Below are positions 1 through 14,500 of a stretch of DNA of 64,000 bases, piece after piece; the first letter of the stretch is position 1, and every line of letters begins with the position of its first letter. Under the pieces are notes generated by a model. That model worked only from the letters and a program-made list of their open reading frames with translations. It had not been told where the DNA came from and did not search any database. The stretch comes from Ricinus communis. Lineage: Eukaryota; Streptophyta; Magnoliopsida; Malpighiales; Euphorbiaceae. The translations under genes and the position numbers were made by a program. The DNA lies in NCBI RefSeq assembly GCF_019578655.1, contig NC_063264.1, positions 2,108,001 through 2,172,000 of the forward strand. The letters run 5' to 3'.

Positions 1-2476
1 CATCTCGGAGACTTGTTTTTCAGTATTAATGCTCCATCTTTCTGACTGGACAAAGGTCCAGATAAAAAATTCTCCACACAGTTTGATTTTGATCGGAAGA
101 ATGGAAGTGATGGAAGGATATCCACACTGTGATGAGCAAACTCAGTCTGTGTGGGGGCTGTCCCGCCAGGTCCAATAGAGGTGGCAGGGATAGCATCCAT
201 AACGCACTGCATTCTCCTAGGACCCCTGCTTTTCATATATAATGAATTTCATAAAATTAGATAGCCTCTAGAAAATGAAGCTAAGTGATTTGTTGTGCTA
301 CTGCTAGCAGAAAACAGTAGCAGTTCTACATATTTACTAGTGAAGATTGGCACTGAGAGGAAGAAGACAGCAATAAATCCGTCTCTTCTCAAAAGAAAAA
401 AACATACAAGTACATATCACAAAGTCTTACCTGGAACCCAACACATTCAGTTCGTATGACATGTGAGCTATTGGGTAATTGCCAGCAGGGACCCTAGGTG
501 AAACTTGTTTTAAATTTACTAGCCTAGTGGAACGACTTTTCATCATCTTGGCCCCAGCATGAGGTGGCTGTCCATCAAAGACTGTAAACTTGGTTCCCAG
601 AAAATTTGATCTGAGAAAAAGAAAGCAATATTAAAGGTTTTAGCTAAAAAGGCAACCAGAAATTTGAAAAAAGAAAATTCTAATATTCTACGTGGCAGTT
701 ACATCATACCTCAGCTTCCCAACATATGTACTGCTCCCTTTTGACATATCATCAGCATCTAGAGAGATGATATAATCTGTGCAGGTGGTGCGTCTACATT
801 TGCGTGCAGCAAGAAGGAGCTTTCCATCGTCAGTTAGTGCTGCATTATGGAACAAAAGAAAGCAAAATGTTCAACTATCTATAATAAGAAAAGAACTAGG
901 AACAAAACAGGTAGTCCCCTCTAAAATCTGGAATTTATTAAACTAACTAGAAAAACCATATAAAAGACAGAAAACAAATGCTGGGACAAAGTGAAACGTG
1001 TTTGTCATAATTGTGATTTGATGTATAGGCAATCTCACCATTAGTTAAACTGAGGTACAGGTAGTATGTTTGAGTGGAGCGGCAACGCTTTATGAAGCAC
1101 TGGAGAAGAAAATCCCTTGGACCAGGCTGCAAACAATGGCCATAAAATATGATAATGCATGTCAAGCAAAATCCAAAACCTAAACCAAGAAGTTAGTTAT
1201 GAAGTTCAAACTCACAGCCATCAAAATAGTTTCAGATCACAAGAATCCACAACATCATTGAATGAATTAGAAGTTCAATACTATAAGCAGCCCTATATAC
1301 CTTAGAGCACAAAAACCACATATAATTGTTTTAATGAGAAAATTTAGAAACTGAGAAGAAAGCCTCCACATCAGTCTGCTAAGTTGAAGCTTATAGCAGA
1401 CATGGACCTGCAGTAGTGAAGCAAGAAGTGGTCCAGAAAGAGCAATTGCAGATTTGTCATGAAAGTTGTTGTTTGAGCAATTTCCCATGTAAACCTCACA
1501 ACAGTTGGAAATTGTCACACTTGGAAAAGGGTGGTCCCAACGCTCAAGCTCTAGTAATTAGTATTTAGTTGAAATGGTTGAAATCTCCGTCCCGGAAAAT
1601 GTTGAATAATTAAGCTTCCATAAGCACCACGGCATGATCTAAGGCAGGCAGATATGAATTCCCAAACAACTCTCCCAATCATATACAGATATCATAAACG
1701 AGCAATAAGTCAATGCTTATCCATAACCTCTCACAATTTTGATAACAGTAACCACAAATCCGATCTCCAAGGAAAAATCGGGATTGCCCAAAAGAAGAAA
1801 TTAAAATTCCTTAGACTCCACTCCATAATTAACAGTTCCAGACATGTTGAATTGCAACCATATCAGATAGTCAATTAAAAGAAGCAAACAATGCAAGAAC
1901 GGTTTCCATCAAGTCTCAAAGGAAAATCTTATACAGATAATCCATCCAACATTCCCAGAATAAGAAACCAATGAATAATGAAGATTTGGTCTTTTAAGAA
2001 TGAAGAAAACAGCAATAACTCAAAAAGCACCAGGAACAACTGAATTCCCTTTAAACATCCATAATTTCTCAAGTAACAAATAAAACAAACAACTTTTCTT
2101 CAATAATTAAATCACCTTTAATTAACCCAAAGTCACTAACTTTACAGCACAAATATATAGAAACTGACTGTACCTGCTTAACAGAGATAGGAAAAGTAAG
2201 CTTGCCAGAAATTTCAGGGACTTTAACTAACTCCTTAGTCATATGTCTCCAAGTCCTGCAAACACCAGCACAAGCCACCACACTTTTTCTAGGTGGCCAA
2301 CTACTCTCTGATGCTTCAATTCTCATTAAAACCTCTCTTAAAAGCTCCTGCGGCATGTTTGCCCAGCATGATATATCCTCTCCAAGCCTGCTCTCCACTG
2401 CATGCGGCGGAGCTAAGCCATCCTGCACCACCCTGTGAGACCTTGATCGGATTATCATACTCCTAATGGAAGACAT
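1..2476 (-). CDS. Tubby-like F-box protein (TULP/TLP), 3' end outside window
   Basis: Tubby-like proteins of plants pair an N-terminal F-box (SCF E3 ligase subunit) with a C-terminal tubby domain that binds phosphoinositides at the plasma membrane. Exons read on the minus strand: 2174-2476 (start codon at 2476), 1039-1126, 710-839, 431-610, and 225 down to the window edge. All junctions keep frame with GT-AG sites. Residues about 37-85 form the F-box (WANMPQELLREVLMRIEASE, then VCRTWRHMTKELV). Later exons give tubby-domain blocks: PGPRDFLLQCFIKR, YYLYLSLTNAL, FLLAARK-like KLLLAARKCRRTTCTDYIIS, SNFLGTKFTVFDGQ and MSYELNVLGSRGPRRM. The C-terminal part is missing because the window starts inside the gene. 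The first intron is about 1 kb. It resembles the group with AtTLP1/5/10; I do not assign a number. Confidence 0.95.
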
Positions 2477-5400
2477 TATTGGTTTATACTCAAAAATGAA
2501 AAAAATTCAATCTTTGAAGAGCAATAGTGATTTTTTAAATTATAAAAGATGTTTGAATTGCCATAATCTTTTTAACAGGGATTCTTGGGGTTTCAGAGAG
2601 AGAAAGTATTGTTGGTGGAGAGGGGGAAAGTGATGAGTGGGAAAGATAGGAGGGAGTGAATAATCATATGGGTTGTTTTGGTCAAGAATTGTACCACTTA
2701 TTACTGTAGTTTTAGTACCTTATCCGCTAATTAATATGATGTTTTCTTCATTGTTTTTTCTTTTTCCTCTTTTTTAGAGTAAAAGTTTTCCAAAAAGATT
2801 CTATAATAATTTTTAGCATGTTGGAATTGTGCTTGGGTGTTAAGAAGTTAAATTTAATTTCTTTTTAATTGAATAAAATAATTTTATTATATTTTATAAA
2901 TTATTTTTAAAATAAATTATATGTTCAAAAAGTAGTATTTAAAATTTAAAAAATAAAAGAAATGAAAAGAACAAGTTTAGTCAATGGGCTTTATAAATTC
3001 ATATATTTCAAAGGATTATTTTAGTTTTCTTAATAAAGAGTAAAAGATTTCTATAAGAAAATAAAGAATAAAAAATTAGCATAATTGAAATACAATCTAT
3101 ATAATTCTTCAAAAAATAATCTATATGAAATGAATTTAATGCTTTTTTTTTTGTAAGATAATAATATTAATCTATCAATTTACTCATGTATCTAGGCATT
3201 TTTCTTATAATTTTTCTATTTTTAATTACGAACAATGAAATTTTTTATTCAATAATTTATAGTAATAATAATAAAAAATTCATTGTAGGTATAAGAAAAA
3301 ATATCAACTTTCTTTAATAGAAAAACTATTAGAGATAAAGTTTTGAAAAATTAAATGCAATCAAAAGGAGAAAAACAAAAAACTTACCCATTCCTTCTAT
3401 TACAAACTTGCAATTGAAACCATTAGCCTCCACCCACTAATTTAGACTCCAACAAAAGAATGACTTTTGAAATTTTTGTGGTTAGACCTATCTTAAAAGT
3501 TCCACCAATAACTCTCAAAAGTAATTGCCAAGTATTTCCCATCTCAATAATTCTCAACTTTATAGTGAAACTTGAAAAAGTTATATTTGGTTTTACAAAT
3601 AAGATTTAAAATAAAAACTAGAAGCCAATTCATGAGATTCTTTTAATTTAATTACTGTTCATTGAGGTCCAAGTAATGGGTTTATTTATATAAAATTATA
3701 AGGTAATAAATGTAGCATTAGAGGTAGTTTGCCTGTTTTGTACCATCTCTTCTTCTTCTTTTTTCTTTCTTTTCCCCCTCTTTTCAAGTGGTTTGGTAGG
3801 ACTCATAGTGGCTACATACATCTACCTATTTAGTATATGATGAAGCTTAAGGACAAAGGGTCAATTAGCCTCTAAACTTGCATTAAAGGGTTAAATAGAC
3901 TCGATTTGAACATTTATCAAATAGACCCAAATTTTTTATTTTAGTGCCAATTAACTCCCTAATTTTCAATTGAGGAAAGTGTGTTATACACACTTTAAAA
4001 GTATATTAAAATATTAAAATTTTGTATTTGCATTCAAAATAATAATAATAATAATAATAACAATAAGAGGAGAAGTAGGGAGGGCCCACTTTAATAACCT
4101 ACTAGTAATGTCTAAAAGTGGGCCCCATACCCACACGAGGAGGAGGAAGAAGAATGGAAGATTATCTCTTTATCTTTCTCAGAGTCTCAGTCCATGGGCG
4201 GATTCCACAAGCTGGGGGCTATATACTATTTTGTTACTTCATTCATTTTATTTCTTAAATTTTGATCATTGACCTATTAAATAAGAAAACAACTTCCACC
4301 TAATCTAATTCCAAAATATAACTTCACAATAATAACCACCCATGTACTAATGTTTCATTAACAAATTATAATATAAATATTTCTTAAATTTATTTATGGG
4401 AAAATGCATATGCATATTAAAGATTGTAATCCCTGTGAATTTCAACTTTAATTGCTTTAATTTTTTTAGAAGTAAACACTCATATTTTAGGAGAAGTTTT
4501 GCAGAATTTCGATAGAATTTCTTAAACAGTTTAATTTAAGAATCTAAGCCTAAGAAAAATTAAAAATATCTTATTAATTGAGTTATTTTCGTAAATAAAT
4601 AGTTCATTCATCCAGCCAGCTCCACTCGAGGTGTAGGAGCAGATTACAAAACGCCGTAAAACTGTGATTTAAAGTCATATAATCAACTTCACATATGTCA
4701 TGTCTAAATTAAATGCAATATTATTATAATTATCATTAGCATTATTATTATTAATTTTATTTGATTAATAATTATTATGATTATAATTATTATTGTTATT
4801 TTTTACTATCATATTAATTATTAATTTATTATTATTATTATTATTACATATAATTTTAATATTTACTATACTCGAGGCTATTTAATTTTTATTCTTAATA
4901 TGTTATTGAATAGTTTATGTTTGCTTGTGATTTATACTCTTTTTAATCATTATTAATGCTATGGTTGTAACTTCGGAATAAGGTGGCAGTAGAACGTGCC
5001 ACCTGATGAGTTGCATCAAGACCGCGTACGCACCGATATTAATCTGAGACAGATAGTAAAAAAACATTTTTGGGATTTGCTCTGGTCAAGTACAGCTCTC
5101 TGGACTGTGAGAATTTGATTGCCAGAGGAAGGTCTATGGTCGAGCACTGCTCTCTGGGCACTGACTTTATTGAGAATCAATTGATCAAGCTGAATTTAAG
5201 GACCATGGTTGAGCTTCGCTCTCTGGGTGCTAATCCTATTGGAATAAGAGAGCCAAAATGTTGCTAGTATTAGGGTTAGGGTTATGTTGAAGTGCTCGTC
5301 ACTTATGAGTTAGAAATTAATATTTTTAAATTATGTTTTGATACTTACTTATTAGTTTGTGATGTACCACATTATTTTATCAACCATTGCACATGGATTT

Positions 5401-6040
5401 TTATGGTTGTTTTATCTCTGATATATGATTTTAATTCACTCCCGAGACTAACATTCTCAATTCTAAATTTTTCAAGTGACAACTAGGTTCTCCGTCGATA
5501 TCTTTTCCAGCTCGACTTCCTTTCTCCCTTCGGGCTTATTATAATAAAATCTTACTTTTATATTTAAAATTATTTGAAATTCTAGACGCTCCACAATAGT
5601 GTATTTGGTATCTTATATTTTAATTTGGTCTGTTAAAAATTATAGGATGTTTGCTAATAATCCAGCCGGATGATTAATTTAATTATATGCAAATTTGTGA
5701 GTAAATCGTTAGGTTGTTTTAGTGGTATATAAGCATGTGCGTATTTATTTGGATCTTTGGCGAATCAGGCTTGCTACGGGTTTCAGTGGTTTTAAACTTA
5801 CTTATTCTCTAGCACCGGTCACAGGCCTACAAATCGAGGCATTGATAGAAATTATAAGTTATGTAAGCCGAAAATAATTACCATTTTATATTCATTGAGA
5901 TCATAATAAACTAATACCAGTATTAGTGAATAGTAATAAAAAGATTCAAATTCAAAATTTTATTAATTTAAAAAAATCGATCATATTAATTTTTGGTTGA
6001 TTGACTTATTATTTTTTTAGATAATGAAACTAATGTTTAA
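2477..6040. other. Intergenic, AT-rich, with degraded retroelement-like debris
   Basis: About 2477-2660 is probably the 5' leader and promoter of the Tubby-like gene. The rest is mostly AT-rich with stop codons in all frames. It has an AAT microsatellite at about 4039-4060 and ATT-rich stretches at 4735-4850. Around 4980-5860 the base composition is less AT-rich and includes a small hairpin (GGTGGCA at 4982 with TGCCACC ending at 5003) and a degenerate repeat listed separately. I see no credible gene. Confidence 0.6.
5074..5250 (+). repeat. Degenerate threefold repeat, possible LTR-retroelement remnant
   Basis: Three related segments share the pattern GGT(C/T)(A/G)AG, a few bases, then GCTCTCTGG: near 5084 (GGTCAAGTACAGCTCTCTGG), near 5138 (GGTCGAGCACTGCTCTCTGG) and near 5207 (GGTTGAGCTTCGCTCTCTGG). 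Spacings are about 54 and 69 bp. The segment is open in one frame for 66 codons, but the peptide matches nothing I know. The surrounding 4.9-5.9 kb is less AT-rich than its flanks, as expected of an old inserted element. Confidence 0.45.
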
Positions 6041-6780
6041 CTAGTTGTTTTTCTACGGCGTTGCATGATTGTTATTAAAATTTTGGTTATAAAATCAAAT
6101 TGATGGATATAATTTAATAAAATTTTAAATATTTAATATTAATTTATAAAATTTTAAAAGATAATAGCAAATTGACTATTTTTAAATATATTTATTTTTT
6201 ATAATTTTAAATTTTTATTAATACAATAATATAAAAACTGTTAATTAATTAATTTTTACATTATATAAATGAATATATCAAAATAATTGAGATTATTAAT
6301 TTTTTAGAATTAAAATTTTATCATATAATTAAAAAATTAATTTATTATTAAATATAATATTAAGAATATAAGTTAAGATATTTTTTCTAGAATTAGAATT
6401 ATTATCTAATTATAAAACTAATTTATTAATTAAATATAATATTAAAATAAAATTAATATGCTATTTTTTAGGATAGAATTAATATATTATCTGATTAGAA
6501 AATTATTTTATTAATTAATATAATATTAAAATATAATTATTATACTATTTTTTAGGATAAACTAGTACCATCATCTAATTAGAAAACTATTTTCTTAGTT
6601 AATATAATATTAAAATATAACTATTATATTATTTCTTAAGATTAGAATCAGTGTTTAATTAGAAATGTAACTTTTGAATCAATAAACTAATAAAAAAATA
6701 TAAAATTACGTGTCAAAAGCAAGTACATATATAAAAAATTTTCTATAAATAAAAATTAATTAAAAATATTAAAAAAAAAA
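6041..6780. repeat. AT-rich dispersed element, copy 1, with about 84-bp internal tandem array
   Basis: An internal motif (AATATAATATTAA, then a variant of CTATTTTTTAG, then TAATTAGAAAA) recurs with starts near 6351, 6433, 6517 and 6601, a period of 82-84 bp. The whole block is colinear with 30191-30790: both start near GCATGATTGTTATTA, pass through AAAATTAAATT- and TTAATTAATTTT-like blocks in the same order, carry the array, and end with AATAAA(C/T)TAATAAAAAAAT. No coding capacity is visible. It is most likely a non-autonomous transposable element or a satellite-derived repeat. Confidence 0.65.
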
Positions 6781-8591
6781 ATAAATCTCGTAAATTAACA
6801 TTTATAGATATAAGATTATATGAAATATTGAAAACCCACTTAGACATATCTTTGACTAATATATGTTGTATAACCAGCTGAGATAAAATAAAATTGTATT
6901 AGTGAAACGAAATGATTCTACCTTGTTCACTAACCATATGAAATGGATTCTCCCTTATCTCGAATGTGGGTGGGTCTTGTATTGTGTCACAAATTTCTCT
7001 CTTATTTTAAAATATTTAAGACATGAAAGTGATTCTTCATGTTGTCAAGATGACAACCCACCAACAAATTAATAAAGATTATGTAACCAAAGTTCCAGGT
7101 TTGATGACCCATTCGGTCAATTTTGCTATCCATGCTAGAACATGAATTTGTCCCCCTGTTCCTTTCTGCTTCTTCCTTTTTCTTTTTTTCTAAATCATGG
7201 CATATTCTTGAGTAGTTAAAAATCATTCGAAAAGAGGCGCTTGCTGGTTACCAACTGGTTATAAAAATTTTATGTCACATGAACAATATGAGAATAAAAA
7301 AAGCCGAAAGCTGCTTCCAACAGGCATGCATCTTCCTTTTTGCTACTTAATAGTTCAATTGATTGAGCAAATGGGCAGTAGGTGCAAGAGAAAAAGGAAA
7401 ACACTAACTTGGAATCTTGAATTACCTGAAGAATTGACACAACCGTATAATATATATATGTATATATAACAGGAATAGCCATCTCTTAATGCTGGTCATA
7501 TTTTGTATTAATATTGGTTGATAACGAAAAAAAAGATTCGAATTCTAAATCTCTTAAATTATCACATGTGATAATCACAACCGTATCACTCTTTTAATGG
7601 GGAAGGGGTATATAATCTTTTGAATATTATTTGAAGAAAATGACAGTTTCCTTCCATAAGTAATCTTTCATAACAATGTGGGCCAAAGTTGAAAGGTAAT
7701 TTCGTGGCAAGTGAGGTTGCCAATGCCAGCAGCTTCTTGATTCTTTAGAAACCTACAAAAGAGTAGCGTTCTTGTCGAAGTTATAAGAACCAGGGAATAT
7801 AAAATAATGGAAAAAATCCTCTCTTGGTCTTGCGTGCATAGAGCACGGCCTGTCATTGTCAGATTAGGATTCCTTTACATTAAGGGAACGAAGAAATATC
7901 CATCCCTAATAAACAATGGAATAGTGGCCATGGAAAAGAGCCACATAATCATTTGAAATAGCAGATATTTCTAAGTGGGAAGTAGAAACTGCTCTGTAAT
8001 TATGGGAGCCTTGAAGATATATGACCAAAACCAAACACAAATAGAATACAATGAGGCTGTCTAAATCTGTTGCTGTCATAAATCTTAATCCACTGCCACT
8101 ACCACTTTATCTGCAAATGAAGGTATATGCTCAACTGGTCCTGTTCTCTAGAAACTCAATACTTTAATTACTCTTTGAATTGTTGCAACAGGTTGCCCTC
8201 CTTACCAAACTTTTATTAGCCACCAGAAAGGTGACATGTCCCATTACTGTTGTTTTCCGCAGTGATAATACTAATCATCAGATATGAATTGCACCTCGCC
8301 AGCATATGAAAACACAAAACACCAAAATGAATTTTCATTTCATGTAGATATGCACCAATAAATGGCGAATTATTTAAGCTTTTATGTTACGATTAGTTCA
8401 GAAATTTATGGTTTGGTACGTCACAAATTTAAAGAAGGGGTTTCTTTTTCTTTTTCTTTTTGCTCAGGATATGGTTTGGTGCAATACTGAATTGGCAGAA
8501 ACTGGATAGGAACAAAGTTAGAGACTGAAAAATACGAAATTACAGCTTCACTGACTCTGTAATGTGAATATTTACAGCTGAGCTCTGCCCT
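6781..8591. other. Intergenic region and probable 3' UTR of the zinc-finger gene
   Basis: No exon could be supported in this stretch. The last few hundred bases before 8592 lie directly downstream of the stop codon of the minus-strand zinc-finger gene and are probably its 3' UTR and terminator. A short TA-rich microsatellite occurs at about 7448-7470. ORFs here are under 75 codons and look like chance. Confidence 0.5.
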
Positions 8592-11500
8592 CTATCCAAA
8601 CATGATAGGGGCATATTTTTGCGGAACACAACTGTCCCTCATCCTTTTACGCTGGCCAACTGGGAGATCTTCTTGAAACTTGTTTGAAGTTGGATGATCA
8701 TACATGAGATCTCATAAAACATCAAATATTCAAAACCATTTTGAATCAAAATGAAAAGGCATTATATAAGTGAGATTTTCTTTATTTCTAGAGAGCACAA
8801 AGAGAGTTTTTAGTCTAGGATGATACAGAAGGTTAGAATAAACAATTGAGATGATTTTCCTTTTTCTTTTTCTTTTTTTTTTTTTTCTTTTTTGGTTTCA
8901 AAAATGGATCCTAACCTCATGTACTGTACTAAATACACTTGCGCCTAGCCAAAATTCCCACCTGGAAGACTCCTATAAAACAGGGACACTTCCACTTGGT
9001 TGCTGTACGGTTCCTAGAGATTGTCCTGCACAACCAAAGATATCACCTTGTAGACAACTCAATTTCTTCTCTCAATACATCAGAAAAAGATGCTCGTACG
9101 GCTTTCATATTCAAAAGTAAGAAAAAGAAATAAAAGATTACCTGAGTTGCCTGCAAAAGAATAGGGCTTCGGAATATATTTGGTTCTGAGCAGTCCAACT
9201 GGAGCAGGTTGGGGGCTTAGAATGTTATCAACAGCAAACTGACTTGAGAAGTTAGAGGCTGGTATGCATCCTCCTGATTTATCCAAGCATACTTCTGAAC
9301 TTTGTGAAAGAACTTGATCAGGTTTACATGCATAGGCCCCTCTCTGTTTTGCAAGGAATAATAGTTTCAGTTAGTAGCCCCTAATCAGATAATGTGTAAC
9401 TACCACAGAAAAAATGCAGAGGTTGCAGTTCTCATGATTAATCCAAAATGGGGATGGAGCCAGCAAAGTTCAGAATTAATAGGCACAAACCTCCTTGTTG
9501 AAGAGGTCATCAACTGGCTCGTGCAAACCGCCCTGATGGGGTGAAGCCTGCAACTGGATTGAATTTTCCTGTGATACTTCTGGACTCCTGACATTGCTGC
9601 CAAGTCCCTTAGCTGAAGCCGAGTGATACATGCTAGCAATTGCCGACCGGAGGCGATTGTTTCTTTGAGAGTAATAAATTTTTGTAGCTAGGGGAGCTGG
9701 TACATCTGATTTAATTGCATCAATATTTATTGAATATCAAGAAAAAGGAAAGCATCTAGAGGCAAGAATAAAAATTAGAATGTTATTAACAAAATTGTCA
9801 ACAAAGTAATATAGGTAGCTTCTTTTATCTCATCAGTTAATAATTTATATGACATTATTTTAGTTACTTATCCAGTGATTGATTTGCAATCCATAAGAAA
9901 ATAGTGGCTGTGCAAAAAATGGAAATCTATCAAGAAAAGAAAAGGGGAATATGGAAAGCCACCAGTCCAAGCTCATTCCATTCAGCACCATAGAATGGGA
10001 TATGCCCAATAAGTTTGTCAATTAAGTATGGGCTTCTGCAAGCAATAATTATCAGTATGGAAAAAGCTTCACTCTTCTTAATTTTTATGTATTTCTCTTT
10101 CTATTTCCTTTTCTCATTTTACATATAAGAAGAAAAGGTGTTGAAACCAGGTCTAAAAATGAGAAAAGACTAGTCAATAAAGTTATTGTACAAGTGCAAT
10201 AGTGCTCAAGCAGATGTCTTTAATGTTATGATGTGTGTGTGTGCACACACGCATGGGTGAGAGAGAGGGAAAGGAGAAGAGAGAATGCTTGGAATGAATA
10301 GACTCGTGAATAAAAATATGGCCTTACAGGTAAAAGTATCCTGAGTGCTTATAATCTTTGTTAGGCCAGAAGCTGCTTCTGGATCATTTGATAATGATAG
10401 ATGTCGACTTGATACACTACAAGGACACAATGAATATGTACCATAAGCATCTTAAATAAAGGATGATTCCGTGACTATAAATAAATGTGTCAGCAAAATA
10501 TTGTGGTTAACTTTCAGAGAGATTCTAGATTACAATACCACAAGCCAATCAAAATATAAAAGCAGAAACTGTTCCCCCATCAGAATACCTGAGCACCTTG
10601 AGGTATAAGTAACGACCTAATGCACATAACTAAATGCTTCATTATCCTCTCCATAAGAAAAAGAGCAATATAAGAGAAATATGAATATCATTCTTTAGTC
10701 ACTAAAAGCATTCTCCTGTTTAGTTGCTAAGAAATTCAGTGCACATGTTCTCAAACACCCACCCCCAAAGGAACTCTTTAAGCACAATAGTAAATTGATT
10801 ACATGAATGTGCATAGATGAAAAGTTAACAAAGAGAGAATGTGAGGGATAAGGAACAATGAGGATGATGCAGAATATGTATCCAAAATTCATATAGACAA
10901 TGATTAAGGTACCTGAAAATATGTGGATAAACATAATTTAAAGCAGTCACATTGCATTAAGAACCAAGAAAGCATACAGTTTAGAGCGTTTTGTTGGAGG
11001 TGGCATCACACAGGCCGAATGGTCTGTATTCTCAGGACTCACTCCTTTACCATCAATTATAGATGCCACGTCTATGCAAGCGGGATTTCCTAAATAACAT
11101 AAAGAAAAGAAAAGCTACATTAAGTTTTTTTTTACAAGCTTACAACATTTCCCAGTTTGTGCCCAAGAAAAAGCATGCATTAAAAGTGTATATTAATCAA
11201 CTCAATTGAACAACATCAATGCTCCTAAATACTAGTTTACCATATAGCATAGATTAAATTATGATTATATCTCAGGTTTACTAATCCTATTATCAATTAA
11301 GAGAGTAATACATGAAAACTATCATTTGAATAAATTGCACATAAATTGATCATCCAACAACAGATGAAAAGGCCCATGATAGTTCCTATTACTACAGAGA
11401 AATAAGGCTGAGTTAAGACTCAAGACACGGACAGCTTATGCCAGCCCAATAGAATCTAATCAGCTAAAGATTAGTGAAAAATGGCAAAGTAAGCATAGCA

Positions 11501-14500
11501 CAGAAGTAGAACACAAAAACTTCATAAAGATGCTTGCTGACTTTTGATATAGAAAAAACAAGCCTCCAGAGAGACAGAAAATTAGGAGAGAAAGGAACTT
11601 ACTCTTTGCATCCATGGAGAAAGAAGATGACATTATAGGTTGTCCATCCAACTGAGATTCTGACCCAGCCAAATAATCAGCATCTGTAGATAAAGGCCTC
11701 TCTGTCTCCACAGCTGGGGTAGCTTGGTCTAATATACGTTAAGAAGTATAAGAAAATGCCATCCTGATCAATATGCTAGCCAATAAGAAAGAAAGAAAAT
11801 ATGAATAGCACCCTGTAAAATGATAAATAAAACTCAAAATCTATAACAGATTATTCTAATGTTGAAACAATGCCAAAAACCACTTTCATGGCCCTTTGAA
11901 GAACCCTTAGGTAGGTTACAAAAAATACTGAAAAATAAGAAGAAAAACATCTAATGAACAAGAAGCAAGAACTTTTATGACCTTCTGAAGTCAATTAACA
12001 AATGAACCAGAAAAAAAAAAAAAATCAAGGATACAGGTATAAGTACTCAATAACTTTCTCCTCTCCTTCCTTGGAGGTTTCCTGTGCCCTATACTACCAC
12101 CATGCTCCAGCATTGTTTCTTCTGCAGAACTTAACAACCTACAAAGTTCTGGCAAAATAAGGGAGAAAAGAGAAAAAAGAGAAAATAACCCAACTCAGAG
12201 CAGTACTAGCACAACCAAAATTGAAGAGCTAGTAAGATTAGGCAAGCGATTGATTCAAGCAAGCACCAATTATAGGCCAGGACACAAATGTGGTCCCCCA
12301 AAACAGACATATCTGCATCCTAACAAGGTTTAAAAATTGGACATATATCAGCCAACGCCATCCATACCTCCAACTGTATCTATTTTGGACCAAAAATTAA
12401 AAATGTTGAAAAATACTCATCTAATGGACACTGAAAATTAAACTCATCCTAACACTAGATGACATTTAACCAATTAGGCATCATTGGGTTTACTATCAAG
12501 TTGAACTTTGAGCCCTATGACCTTTCAATTGCATAAAGAAGGCATCTTGAGTTTACGACGGTTTGGACTTCCAAGTAATTCAAACCATCTTTCATTTGTC
12601 TGAATTCATTGATAATAGAAATTAATTGCTTCTTATTCATAAATAGCAATTATGATGCTTACATAAGAGGAGAATATACAACAAGATGGTGTTGTTAACA
12701 ATAGTATGCATGCTCATGATGACAAAGGCAATGATGATAAGATTATTGATGCCAATCTTTCTGCACTGGTCTTCTGTTATTCTACTCTACCGTACAAAGG
12801 CTCATGATGACAATGGCAAAGATGATAGAATTATTGATGCCAATCTTTCTCCATCATTGTTTTACTCTACTCTACTGTCATACATTATGAAACAGTATAT
12901 CAAATCAAACATATGATGGATAATGATACCACGGACCAATACAGAAGGAATGAACAACTTGTGTCCTGATTCATGCAAAAAAATCATCTGAAATTTTCTC
13001 CATGCATGTTCTAATAAATTTAAAATAACAGGCCAAGATCCACATAAGAATCAGTAGCTAAAACAGCAAAAAGAGTTTGAAATAAAATACGTATGGAAGG
13101 GAACAATAATAAATATATTAAAAGAAAACCTCAAAACCTGTATGAGTTACAAAGTGACTGGCCTTCACTGGTTTCTTGCAAGCATTACAGCATACCTTCA
13201 CAATGATATTACAAATAAGATATATTATGTAAATACATGCTTGTGCATGAGATGCACACATGTGAAAATAAACAGGCATACAGAAATATTCCTACGCGAT
13301 TAAGAGACAAAAACCTGAATCTAATATCCTTGCTAAACAAGCTATGATTAAAATCAAACTACAGTACACCAAAGTTGCCAAACAATAGGTATTAGCTATT
13401 GTTCATTTAGGAAAAGGATTAAGCTACATGGATTGCACAGCAGCTTCAGCATACAACAAAAAGAAATAAGTTCCTGGTACTTTTGGTCCAATTCAGTAAC
13501 AAAGAAAAGGTTCAGCCTCCAAAGAGTAGTCTGCGCTCTAGAGGCATAAGCTATGAGCCACAACAAAAACGCCCACAATCAAATTATAATGCATCTCCTG
13601 CTAGTTTTTCTTATTTTACAGATGCTGCATATTGAACAGAGAATCTTCACTTCTTGCAGCATTCTCTGCCCGTCTTCCTAATTACCATATCCATAGAATA
13701 TAGGAAACTGCATCCAGAAAACTTTTTCCCCTTCACTCTTGACAATTTGCAGCGGGGAAACCCCTAACGAAATTCTTTAGGTGCGCTTCAGCCTTCACCA
13801 AATCAACATTCCAACTACATGCCCTCAATTTGTTTGAACTGATTAGCTTCAGTTTCTTTTACAGTTCTTAGGCTTTTAGCTAATCCAACTTCTTTAGGAA
13901 AGGAGCTGTTTACTGAGGCATCCTTAACAAAAGTAAGATAAGAGATTATAGTAAAGAACATAGACATATCTTACCTAAAGGAAGAAACTATGAGTAGAAT
14001 GTAAATATACTTTATCCTTGTATGAGCAGTATACCTATCATGGGCCTGATTTAGAGAAAAATCTGTTTTCCCTCCTAGTTTTTGAACTATCATCACCACA
14101 AACCAATTTCAAGGAGCAAAAGGATTAAGTGTCCTCAACGATCCATGAGATGCAATATAACTAAGCTAAATAGAAAAAAAAAGGTAAAGAAAGATAGAGT
14201 TTCAACAAAAGGAACACATATAGTTAATATCACCACTGACTTAAGGAAGTTAATAGCCTTGCGGAACCTTACCAGATCCAAAGGGTCAGTCATAGGTTTC
14301 AAACCATAAACATGCATATCTGCAAAAGAAATAATCAAGCAGCTAAAAAATGAACACTGTATAATTAACTATGAGAATTGCAGATTTCATTTGTATCTTA
14401 GGATTCGAACACTATAACATAATAATGTGCAGTCGAACATTATATCTGTGTAGTTGAACTTGTAATTCTTATGACTAGGGCCGTGTCAGCACGCTTTGAC

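Noticed and set aside
5270..5284. TTAGGGTTAGGGTTA, telomere-like
   Set aside because: Only two units, and the plant telomere repeat is TTTAGGG. This is coincidence or part of the nearby repeat.
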